In this document: positions 38,496 to 46,297 of the stretch, one piece after another
Position numbering within the stretch: the stretch's first letter is position 1
How the letters are laid out: every line of letters starts with the position of its first letter
Source of the DNA: Cupriavidus neocaledonicus
GTDB taxonomy: Bacteria; Pseudomonadota; Gammaproteobacteria; Burkholderiales; Burkholderiaceae
Direction: 5' to 3'
Assembly (NCBI RefSeq): GCF_000372525.1
Contig: NZ_AQUR01000089.1
Location: forward strand, 52,077-116,076
Length of the DNA: 64,000 nt
Translations under genes and position numbers: made by a program
The notes under the pieces: model-generated
Told to the model about the DNA's origin: nothing
Database searches by the model: none
Seen by the model: only the letters and a program-made list of their open reading frames with translations

Positions 38496-39665
38496 ATGCC
38501 GCCGCGCCGCGCGCGGCACACCACGCTGGCCCTGACCACGCTCTGTACCGCCGCGGCGCTGGCGCTGGCCGCCTGCGGCGGCGGCGATGGCGGCGACGGT
38601 GGCACGACCGCCAGTGCCGCGCCCGGCGCATCGGCCCCGGCCGGCGGGCAAACCAGCGCGCCGGGCGGCGGCCAGGCCGGGTCCACCTCGCCGACATCCC
38701 CGAACGGCGCCACCACCATTACCGTTGGCGCCTGCTACACCGTCAGCGGTGCGGCGCCCGCTGGCGCGCCGGGCAGCGGCATCTCGCTGCTGCCGGCGCG
38801 CGGCGGCGCGGTCAGCAACTACCGCGTGCTGGACGAGCCGCGCAGCGCCGGCCTGTGCTACGCCAACTATCGCCGCGAGCAGGTGGGACTGGCCCCGCTG
38901 GCGGCGCGCGACCCGCTCAATGCCGCCGCGCAGGCGCATACCGACTACATGCTGGCCAACGCCACGCTGACGCACGACGAAAGCAGCGGCAATCCGGGCT
39001 ACACCGGCGCCACCGCCCACGAGCGCATCCAGGCCGCCTATCCGACCGATGCCACCGCCGAAGTGGTGGCCGGCGCCAACCGCTGGACCTCGGTGGCCAA
39101 TGCGCAGCTGTCGATGTCGCCCAAGGACGCGCTGGTCTCTGACCTGGTCGACGCGCCGTTCCACCGCGCCGCGCTGCTGGGCAGCTATGGCTCGGCCGGC
39201 AGCGGCTTTGCCGAGCGCGTGGGCGCCAACGGCAGCGGCACCTCGGCCAGCTACTACCAGACCGTCGACCTCGCCGACCGGGTCAAGGGCGGCAACGACA
39301 ACCAGATGGTGGCCTATCCGTTCGACGGCCAGAGCGACGTGCCGGTGAACTGGGTCAACACCGAAAGCCCCAATCCGGCGCCGGGCTATGAAAACCGCAC
39401 CATGGGCTACCCGGTGTCGCTGCAGGCGATCAATGCCTCGCTGCAGTTCGATGCCGACAACTTCGTCATCACCGATGCGCAAGGCGCCAACGTCGACTGC
39501 ATCAAGGTCGACAGCCGTGCCGCGGGCCTGAGCAGCGCGGCGCGCGGCCTGGCGGTGTGCACGCCGGTGGCGCCGCTGGCCAGCCAGCAGCGCTATACCG
39601 TGCGGGTCACGGGCCGGCTCGGCGCACAGCCGGTGGACCTGAGCTGGTCGTTCACCACGCGCTGA
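38496..39665 (+). CDS. CAP-domain (SCP/PR-1-like) lipoprotein
   Basis: This 389-aa secreted protein has a lipobox ending in LAAC followed by a Gly/Ser/Pro-rich linker. A CAP domain spans about residues 115-250: LCYANYRREQVGLAPLAARD, AQAHTDYMLANATLTHDES and a later ERVGANGSG run resemble bacterial YkwD-type proteins. The C-terminal 120 residues form a beta-rich domain of unknown type. The ATG at 38496 is chosen because it starts directly before the signal peptide. Function is unknown; CAP proteins are extracellular and some bind lipids or cell walls. Confidence 0.82.
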   Translation: MPPRRARHTTLALTTLCTAAALALAACGGGDGGDGGTTASAAPGASAPAGGQTSAPGGGQAGSTSPTSPNGATTITVGACYTVSGAAPAGAPGSGISLLPARGGAVSNYRVLDEPRSAGLCYANYRREQVGLAPLAARDPLNAAAQAHTDYMLANATLTHDESSGNPGYTGATAHERIQAAYPTDATAEVVAGANRWTSVANAQLSMSPKDALVSDLVDAPFHRAALLGSYGSAGSGFAERVGANGSGTSASYYQTVDLADRVKGGNDNQMVAYPFDGQSDVPVNWVNTESPNPAPGYENRTMGYPVSLQAINASLQFDADNFVITDAQGANVDCIKVDSRAAGLSSAARGLAVCTPVAPLASQQRYTVRVTGRLGAQPVDLSWSFTTR

Positions 39666-39684
39666 CCATCGCGCCGGGGCGCGC

Positions 39685-40860
39685 TCACTGCGGCGCGCCC
39701 GGCGGCACCTCTCCACGCAGCTCGATGCGTACCTGGCCAGGCGCCAGCGTGGCATCGGCCTGCACCGCAACCGGCACGGGCGGGCGCTGTCCCGCCGGCA
39801 TCGCCTGCCACAGCCGTTGCGCCCATTCCCGGATCTCGACATGGTCGGGCTCGGCTGCCCACAGCCTGAGCGGCGCTGCCGTGCCCAGGCGCGCCGCGAT
39901 GGCTGCGGGATCGTCCTGGGTCGAGACGGTCAGGGCGGACGCCGCCGCCGGTGCGCGCGCAGCCATCGCGGCGGGGGCGGCCTTGCGTGCATAGGCGGAC
40001 GGTGCGGCAGGCGCCGATGGCGCGGCTTCGGCGATGGCTACGTCAGCGGGCGCTTGCGGCACGGCAGCGATCGCCGGCGCGGCCGGGCTCGCTTGTGCCG
40101 GGGCCTGGCTGTCGAGCGCGGGTTCGCGCGGAACGCTTCGGGTCGCCCCGGTGCCGGGTGCCGGGCGTGCCGCAGGCGGAGCCGCCTTGGCGGCTGGCGG
40201 TGCGGGTCTGGGGGAAGGCGCGCCGGTGGCGGTTTCCGGCAAGGGCGGCGATGGTGCAGTCGACACCGCAGGCGCAGGCGCAGGCGCAGCCATCTCGGTC
40301 GCCGCCATCTCGGCCGTCCCCACCGGCATCAGCGCGCCATCGTCGATCTGCCGCAGCACGATGCTGGTGGTCAGCCCGGCCACCGCCGCGACGCCGGCGA
40401 CCAGTCCGAGCGAACGCCACCACCGGCGCGCACGCGCGGCATGCGTGGACGACTCCATCGTGGAGGGTGGCGCGGCGTTTCGTGTCGAATCAGCAGCCTG
40501 CGCCCGCAGCCACGCCGCCGCATCCGGACCGAGCCGCACGCCGAGCACGTCCTCCGCCGCCGCGCCGGCGGCGACTCGGGCCAGCACCGCATCGCGCCGC
40601 GCCGCCTGGGCCGCTTGCACGCGCGCAGCTTCTTCCAGCACGGCCGCGGCCAGCGCCGGCGGCGCGGCAAAGGGCAGGGCTTCGGCACCGCGCTGTTGGC
40701 GCGCGGCGTCCTGCTGCGCGGCGCGCGCGGCGGCAAGCACCGAGGCTTCCAGCGTGGCCGGCACCGGGTAGGCCGGCAGCGCTTTCAACAGAGCCGCGAG
40801 CCGGTCCTCGCCCGCGATGAAACGGTCGGCAGCGTGCGAGGCGGCGTTGCCCGCGCTCAT
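39685..40860 (-). CDS. Probable membrane anti-sigma factor
   Basis: This is a 391-aa protein with a cytoplasmic N-terminal region (1-148), one membrane helix at about 150-169 (SLGLVAGVAAVAGLTTSIVL) and a long periplasmic Pro/Ala-rich part ending in a small conserved-looking domain (LWAAEPDHVEIREWAQRLWQ). No zinc-binding HxxxCxxC motif is present. Its start overlaps the sigma-factor stop (ATGA), the usual arrangement for an anti-sigma partner, so the function is inferred from context and topology. The CAP-domain gene converges on it. Confidence 0.72.
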   Translation of the reverse strand: MSAGNAASHAADRFIAGEDRLAALLKALPAYPVPATLEASVLAAARAAQQDAARQQRGAEALPFAAPPALAAAVLEEAARVQAAQAARRDAVLARVAAGAAAEDVLGVRLGPDAAAWLRAQAADSTRNAAPPSTMESSTHAARARRWWRSLGLVAGVAAVAGLTTSIVLRQIDDGALMPVGTAEMAATEMAAPAPAPAVSTAPSPPLPETATGAPSPRPAPPAAKAAPPAARPAPGTGATRSVPREPALDSQAPAQASPAAPAIAAVPQAPADVAIAEAAPSAPAAPSAYARKAAPAAMAARAPAAASALTVSTQDDPAAIAARLGTAAPLRLWAAEPDHVEIREWAQRLWQAMPAGQRPPVPVAVQADATLAPGQVRIELRGEVPPGAPQ

Positions 40861-41465
40861 GGCCACGACTCCGGCACGCTGCCGGCCAGGTCCGCGCGCA
40901 GGCGCGCGAACGCATAGCGCAGCCGGCTCTTCACGGTCTCGAACTTCTCGCCCAGCATCGCGGCAATCTCTTCGACGCTCATATTGCTGAAGAAGCGCAG
41001 CACCACGACTTCGCGCTGCATGACCGGCAGCTGCAGCAGCGCGCGGTGGACATGGTGCGCGTGCTGGCGCAACTGCAGTTCGGCTTCCGGCGACAGGTCG
41101 TCGGCGGGCAGCTCGGGCAGGTGTTCGTCCAGCACGTCGCGCTGGCGCGCATCGGCGCTGCGCACCTGGTCTAGCCACGCATTGCGCGCGATCTGGAACA
41201 GGAAGGTGCGGAACGCCGCGCTCGGCTGGTAGTCGCCGCAGCGGGTCATCAGCTTGACCCAGGTCTTCTGCGCGAGGTCCTCGGCTTCGCCGGTATCGCC
41301 CTGGCACAGCCAGGCCAGGTAGTTGTAGAGGCCGGCGTTATGCCGGCGGAACAGCTCGGTGACCGGCTGCTCGATGATGCCGCCGGCGACCAGCAGCATC
41401 AGGTCGTGGTCCGCCAGCGTGCGCAGCGCGTCGGCGGGAGCAGAGGATGGAGCGGAGGCCTGCAT
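40857..41465 (-). CDS. ECF-type RNA polymerase sigma factor
   Basis: This 202-aa extracytoplasmic-function sigma factor has region 2 (LFRRHNAGLYNYLAWLCQGD, then EAEDLAQKTWVKLM) and region 4 (LPVMQREVVVLRFFSNMSVE, then EIAAMLGEKFETVKSRL). The ATG at 41465 is directly downstream of a TATACT -10 box, so the transcript may be leaderless; the longer frame runs into the vWA gene. The anti-sigma gene overlaps its end. A vWA lipoprotein gene precedes it on the same strand, suggesting one signalling unit. Confidence 0.9.
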   Translation of the reverse strand: MQASAPSSAPADALRTLADHDLMLLVAGGIIEQPVTELFRRHNAGLYNYLAWLCQGDTGEAEDLAQKTWVKLMTRCGDYQPSAAFRTFLFQIARNAWLDQVRSADARQRDVLDEHLPELPADDLSPEAELQLRQHAHHVHRALLQLPVMQREVVVLRFFSNMSVEEIAAMLGEKFETVKSRLRYAFARLRADLAGSVPESWP

Positions 41466-41472
41466 GCGCCCG

Positions 41473-41478
41473 AGTATA
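41473..41478 (-). promoter_or_regulatory. -10 box at the sigma-factor start codon
   Basis: TATACT on the minus strand ends eight bases before the sigma-factor ATG, so transcription would begin at or next to the start codon. No convincing -35 hexamer was found at 16-18 bases. Confidence 0.4.
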
Positions 41479-41541
41479 GGAGAGCGCCGGCCGGCGCGAC
41501 AGTCCGCGCCTCCCTGCGCCGGCCGCGCGCCGCGGTGCGGC

Positions 41542-43254
41542 TCAGCGCGTCGCATGCCCGGCCGGTGCGCCGCCATGAGAGGCGGCCGGCGTTGCGGTGG
41601 CCAGGCTCTGGGCCAGGTCCACCAGCTTGACGAACTCGCCGCGGTAGCCGAAGCGGTCGGCGCCGCGCGCGCCTTGCGCCAGTGCGCGCGCGTCGGCGTA
41701 GCGCCAGTCACCGGTGAACTTGCCGCCGCGCAGCACCTGGCCGAACCCGGCCACCGCCGCGGCAAAGCGGAAGTCGACGTCCCCCTGTGCCAGCGGGCGC
41801 AGCGCCTGCCGCGCCACGGTGACATCGAGCGACTGGCTGGTGCTGGCCGCCGGCAGCTTGTAGCGCAGCCGCACATGCGCCAGCTCGCCATCGCGCCCCG
41901 GCGCCGGCGCCGCGCGCTGGTAGCGCAGCGGGTCGACCAGCCCGGGCTGCCCCGCCAGCGTCAGTTCATACAGCGCGGTCACGGTATGGCCCGCGCCGAT
42001 ATCGCCGGCATCGACCTTGTCGTTGTTGAAATCCTCGCGCGCCAGCATGCGGTTCTCATAGCCGATCAGCCGGTACTCGGTCACCGTGGCCGGGTTGAAC
42101 TCGACCTGGATCTTCACGTCGCGCGCAATCGTCGCCAGCGTCGAGCTGATCTCGCTGACCAGCACCTTGTTGCCTTCCATCAGGTTGTCGATATAGGAGT
42201 ACGCGCCGTCGCCGGCATCGGCCAGCTGCTCCATCAGCTGCTCGTTGTAGTTGCCGGTGCCGAAGCCCAGCGTCGACAGCGACACCCCCGACTTGCGCTT
42301 GTCCTCGACCATGCTCTTGAGCTGGCGAAAGTCGGTCACGCCCACGTTGAAGTCGCCGTCGGTGGCCAGCAGCACGCGGTTGATGCCGCCGGCGATGTAG
42401 CTCTGCTGCGCGGCCTGGTAGGCCAGCGCAATGCCGCTGGCGCCGGCGGTGCTGCCGCCCGCCACCAGCTGGTCGATGGCGGCGACGATAACGGCCTTGT
42501 CGCTGCCCGGCGTGGGCGGCAACGCCACGCGCGTGCTGCCGGCGTAGGTGACCAGCGTGATGCGGTCCTGCGCGCGCAGCTGGTTCACCAGCAGCTTGAG
42601 CGAGGACTTCAGCAGCGGCAGCTTGTCCGGCGCGTTCATCGAGCCCGACACGTCGACCAGGAACACCAGGTTGGCGGCGGGCAGCGCGCCGCTGGCCACA
42701 TCCTTGCCCTTGATGCCGATGCGCAGCAGCACATTGGACGGGTGCCAGGGCGCCGGCGCCAGCGCGGTGTGCACGGCGAAGGGTCGGCCATCGGCGGGCT
42801 GGGCGTAGTCGTAGGGGAAGTAGTTCAGCAGTTCTTCCACGCGCACCGCATCGGCCGGCGGCACGTGGCCGGCATTGAGCAGGCGCCGCACGTTGCTGTA
42901 GCTGCCGGTATCGACGTCGATGCTGAAGGTGGAGACCGGTGCCTGTGCCACCAGCCGGACACCGTTCTCGTCGATGGCGCCGTAGCGTTCGCGCTCCTCC
43001 GGCGCGGGTGCCGGCAACGGGTAAGGGTGCGGCATTGCCAGTGTGGCGTGCGGTTCGATGCTGTGCGTTTCCGCGACGGATTTGGACTGCGCTGCCCTGG
43101 CGGCGTGGTCGGGGCGCGGAGCCGGGGCCATCGCCGGGGACACCGGCGGGGAAGTCTGCTCGGGCAGCGGCCGCGACGGGCCGCCGCATGCGGCCAGCGC
43201 AAGCGCCAGCGCGGCGGCAAGGCTGGAAAGGAAGACCGGTGCGCGTGGTTGCAT
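41542..43254 (-). CDS. von Willebrand A domain lipoprotein, YfbK-like
   Basis: This 570-aa protein has a lipobox (ALAAC) after a signal starting at the ATG 43254, with AGGAGAACAAC upstream. The N-terminal vWF-associated segment (FSIDVDTGSYSNVRRLLNAG, then AVRVEELLNYFPYDYA) precedes a vWA domain with a complete MIDAS motif DVSGS and later Thr/Asp residues (LATDGDFNVG). The C-terminal region matches the tail common to YfbK-type proteins. It is encoded upstream of the ECF sigma and anti-sigma genes, so it may belong to their regulon or sensing pathway. The ligand is unknown. Confidence 0.87.
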   Translation of the reverse strand: MQPRAPVFLSSLAAALALALAACGGPSRPLPEQTSPPVSPAMAPAPRPDHAARAAQSKSVAETHSIEPHATLAMPHPYPLPAPAPEERERYGAIDENGVRLVAQAPVSTFSIDVDTGSYSNVRRLLNAGHVPPADAVRVEELLNYFPYDYAQPADGRPFAVHTALAPAPWHPSNVLLRIGIKGKDVASGALPAANLVFLVDVSGSMNAPDKLPLLKSSLKLLVNQLRAQDRITLVTYAGSTRVALPPTPGSDKAVIVAAIDQLVAGGSTAGASGIALAYQAAQQSYIAGGINRVLLATDGDFNVGVTDFRQLKSMVEDKRKSGVSLSTLGFGTGNYNEQLMEQLADAGDGAYSYIDNLMEGNKVLVSEISSTLATIARDVKIQVEFNPATVTEYRLIGYENRMLAREDFNNDKVDAGDIGAGHTVTALYELTLAGQPGLVDPLRYQRAAPAPGRDGELAHVRLRYKLPAASTSQSLDVTVARQALRPLAQGDVDFRFAAAVAGFGQVLRGGKFTGDWRYADARALAQGARGADRFGYRGEFVKLVDLAQSLATATPAASHGGAPAGHATR

Positions 43255-43451
43255 GTTGTTCTCCTGGAAGGCCGCGGGCAGGGCGCCGGCGTGACGGCCT
43301 GTCGATGTAACGGGCCACGCGGCCCGGCGGGGTTGAGGCGGGCGAAATATTTTCTTTGCCGCCGGCTGTCCGATACGGGGGTGGCCTTCCATCCTCGCGG
43401 GATGCCCCGATCGCCACTACAATCGTTGGATCCTTCTGCCGGAGATCTCGC

Positions 43452-45341
43452 ATGGCTCACCCTGACCTCACTTCGATGGCTTGGCGCGGCGCGCTGGCGC
43501 TGGCCCTGTCGGCGCTGCTCGGTGCCTGCGCTACCCCGGGCGGAAGCACGGCCACCCCGGCCACCCCGTCCGCCTCCACGCAGCCGGCAGCAGCGACGCC
43601 GCCTGCGGTGATGCCACCTGCGCCGGAAGTAGCGTCAGGCTACCGCCCCGGCATGGCGACCGTTTACGCGCAGCGCCATATGGCAGCCGCGGCCAATCCG
43701 CTCGCCACCGAGGCCGGCCGCGCCATGCTGCGCCAGGGCGGCTCGGCCATCGACGCCGCCATCGCCATGCAGGCGGTGCTGACACTGGTCGAGCCGCAGG
43801 CCACCGGCATCGGCGGCGGCGCCTTCATCATGTACTGGGACGGCAAGAACGTGCAGGCCTTCGATGGCCGCGAGACCGCGCCCGCCGGCGCCACCGAAAA
43901 CCTGTTCATGCGCCCGGACGGCAAGCCGATGCCGTTCAGCGAGGCCCAGATCGGCGGGCGCTCGGTCGGCACGCCGGGCGTGATGCGCGCGCTGGAGATG
44001 GTCCACCGCAAGCACGGCCGCCTGCCCTGGGCCAGGCTGTTCCAGCCCGCCATCGACCTGGCGGAGAAGGGCTTCCCGATCTCGCAGCGACTCTACACGC
44101 AGGTGGCGGCCGACAAGTTCCTGGCCAATTCGCCGGAGATGGCGGCGTACTTCCTCGATGCCCAGGGCAAGCCCAAGCCGGCCGGCACGGTGCTGAAGAA
44201 CCCTAAGCTGGCGCAGACGCTGCGCGACATTGCCCGGCGCGGCGCGGGTGTGCTCTATGGCGGCCCGATCGCGCGCGACATCGTGGCCAAGGTCAACAAC
44301 GGCAGCAATCCCGGCTCGCTGTCGCTGGCCGACCTGGGCAGCTACCGCGCCAAGCAGCGCGTGCCGGTGTGCACCGACTACAAGCGCTACAAGGTCTGCG
44401 GCATGCCGCCGCCGTCGTCGGGCGGCATCGCCATCGCGCAGATCCTCGGTACGCTCCAGGCGCTGGAAACCAAAAATCCCAAATACGCACTCGCGGCACT
44501 CAAGCCGCAGGCAGTGAACACGCCGGCGCAGCTGGAAGCCCACCCCGATGCCGTCCATGCGATTGCAGAGGCCGACCGCCTGGCCTACGCCGACCGCGGC
44601 CTGTACGTCGCCGATGCGGATTTCGTTCCGGTCGACGTCAGCGGCATGGTCAACCCGTCCTACCTTGCCGCGCGCGCCGAGCTGATCGGCGAGCAGAGCA
44701 TGGGCAAGGCCCAGCCCGGCACGCCGCCCGGGGCCACGGTGGCCTACGCGCCGGACCGCTCGCCGCCGCGCGTTTCGACCTCGCAGATCGTCGCGGTCGA
44801 CGACCGCGGCGGCGCCATCTCGATGACCACCACGATCGAGTCGTACTTCGGTTCGCATCTGATGGTGCGCGGTTTCATGCTCAACAACCAGCTCACTGAT
44901 TTCTCCTTCGTGCCGAGCGAAAACGGCAAGCCGGTGGCCAACCGCGTGCAGCCGGGCAAGCGCCCGCGCTCATCGATGGCGCCGACGCTGGTGTTCGACC
45001 GCGAGAGCGGCCAGCTGCTGGCAACCGTCGGATCGCCGGGCGGCTCGCAGATCATCGAGTACGTATCCAAGGCGCTGGTCGGCATGCTCGACTGGAACCT
45101 GGACCCGCAGGCGGCGATCGGCATGGGCAACTTCGGCAGCCGCAACGGCCCGACCGAAGTCGAGCAGGGGCTGGTGTCGCCGGGGCTGGTGCAGGCCCTG
45201 CAGGCGCGCGGCCACCAGGTGACGGCGATCGAGATGACCAGCGGCACGCAGGCCATCGTGCGCCGCCAGGGGCCGGATGGGAAGATGGTGTGGGCCGGGG
45301 GGGCGGATCCGCGGCGTGAGGGGGTGGCGTTGGGGGATTGA
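43452..45341 (+). CDS. ggt: Gamma-glutamyltransferase, lipoprotein (second paralogue)
   Basis: This 629-aa gamma-glutamyltransferase has lipobox LLGAC and a Thr/Pro/Ala-rich linker. The nucleophile position is Thr443 in the run VSTSQIVAVD; the usual TTH is TSQ here, so the catalytic Thr is retained but the following His is replaced by Gln. SMTTTIESYFGSHLM, LNNQLTDFS and the glycine pair of VGSPGG are conserved. The ATG at 43452 follows GGAGATCTCGC; a TACAAT -10-like box is at 43418. Autoprocessing is expected but unproven. Confidence 0.92.
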   Translation: MAHPDLTSMAWRGALALALSALLGACATPGGSTATPATPSASTQPAAATPPAVMPPAPEVASGYRPGMATVYAQRHMAAAANPLATEAGRAMLRQGGSAIDAAIAMQAVLTLVEPQATGIGGGAFIMYWDGKNVQAFDGRETAPAGATENLFMRPDGKPMPFSEAQIGGRSVGTPGVMRALEMVHRKHGRLPWARLFQPAIDLAEKGFPISQRLYTQVAADKFLANSPEMAAYFLDAQGKPKPAGTVLKNPKLAQTLRDIARRGAGVLYGGPIARDIVAKVNNGSNPGSLSLADLGSYRAKQRVPVCTDYKRYKVCGMPPPSSGGIAIAQILGTLQALETKNPKYALAALKPQAVNTPAQLEAHPDAVHAIAEADRLAYADRGLYVADADFVPVDVSGMVNPSYLAARAELIGEQSMGKAQPGTPPGATVAYAPDRSPPRVSTSQIVAVDDRGGAISMTTTIESYFGSHLMVRGFMLNNQLTDFSFVPSENGKPVANRVQPGKRPRSSMAPTLVFDRESGQLLATVGSPGGSQIIEYVSKALVGMLDWNLDPQAAIGMGNFGSRNGPTEVEQGLVSPGLVQALQARGHQVTAIEMTSGTQAIVRRQGPDGKMVWAGGADPRREGVALGD

Positions 45342-45429
45342 GCGAGGCCCGCTGGCGCACGACGTCACCAGGACGAAATCCTGGATGGCGTCGGTCCGGT
45401 CGTCACCGTCCGGATCGGACCATTCCCGG

Positions 45430-46179
45430 CTATGCGTCCATATAGCTCTGGTATTCGTACCGCGCGCCGAGAACTCGGGCGATCTCTGTCAGCGCTGCAG
45501 CGATGGCCTCTGAGCGCGAGTCTGAACGCCTGAGCAACAACTCGAACCGGCTCGACCGATAGAGTTCGGCGTTCGCGCCCGGCGGCCGGTCCCTCGCAGA
45601 AACCTTGAACTCGAGCGCCACCTCGTAGTAGCCGCTGCCCTTGGCCGGAAGGAAGTCGGTGAAGCACACTGCAGAGATTATCCAGTAGCGGAAGCGGAAA
45701 CTGTCGTTGCCAAACCGGAATCCGGACCAGGCGAGGTCACGCGAGCGGAACACCACGAGCGCATCATCCGCATGCGTTGCCGCCTCCTGCTGGTCGGCCA
45801 GTTCCATGCTGGAAACCATCGCGGCACCGGAACCCTCGCTGCCTGACTCGACTTCAACGTATTTGTCTATCGTCGCCATCAGGTCTTCATAGAAGCGGCG
45901 GGTGGCTTCGCAACGGCCTTCGGCCTCATCCGTCAGCATCAGCCGCTTGAAGCGCGCCTTCTCTCCGACCTCGAGTGGCACTTCAGGCCGTGGGCGTGGT
46001 GTCTCTTCAGCGGGAACAGTAGCGAACATGCCGGTCACGCGATCCGAAACCCAGAACAGCAAGGCTGACTGCAGGGCCGGTACCACGATCAGCGCGGCCA
46101 AGCCGGCGAGAGCGCCATAGTCTGACCAAACCATCGCCGCTGCGATGGCGGCCGGGAGCAAGTAGTAAAGCCAGAACAT
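45430..46179 (-). CDS. Hypothetical membrane-anchored protein
   Basis: I do not recognise this 249-aa protein. Two hydrophobic helices at the N-terminus (MFWLYYLLPAAIAAAMVW and LAGLAALIVVPALQSALLFWV) are followed by a soluble region of about 190 residues with no motif known to me. The ATG at 46179 is used because it starts the first helix; the longer frame runs into a terminator. The gene has visibly lower GC and more varied codon use than its neighbours, which suggests recent acquisition. Confidence 0.7.
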   Translation of the reverse strand: MFWLYYLLPAAIAAAMVWSDYGALAGLAALIVVPALQSALLFWVSDRVTGMFATVPAEETPRPRPEVPLEVGEKARFKRLMLTDEAEGRCEATRRFYEDLMATIDKYVEVESGSEGSGAAMVSSMELADQQEAATHADDALVVFRSRDLAWSGFRFGNDSFRFRYWIISAVCFTDFLPAKGSGYYEVALEFKVSARDRPPGANAELYRSSRFELLLRRSDSRSEAIAAALTEIARVLGARYEYQSYMDA

Positions 46180-46240
46180 CCTGCGCTTTCGCTGTTTCAG
46201 TAGATTCTGGCGATTATGCCGGCTTTGCTGCGCCGACAAG

Positions 46241-46277
46241 AAAACGCCCTGCAAGCCCTCAGGCTTGCAGGGGCGTG
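46241..46277 (-). terminator. Terminator after the kinase gene
   Basis: GCCCTGCAAGCC and GGCTTGCAGGGGC form a 12-bp stem around CTCA; on the minus strand it is followed by GTTTTCTTG. It ends the four-gene minus-strand unit that begins at 50576. Confidence 0.85.
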
Positions 46278-46297
46278 GCGATGGGGTCGCTCAGCCC

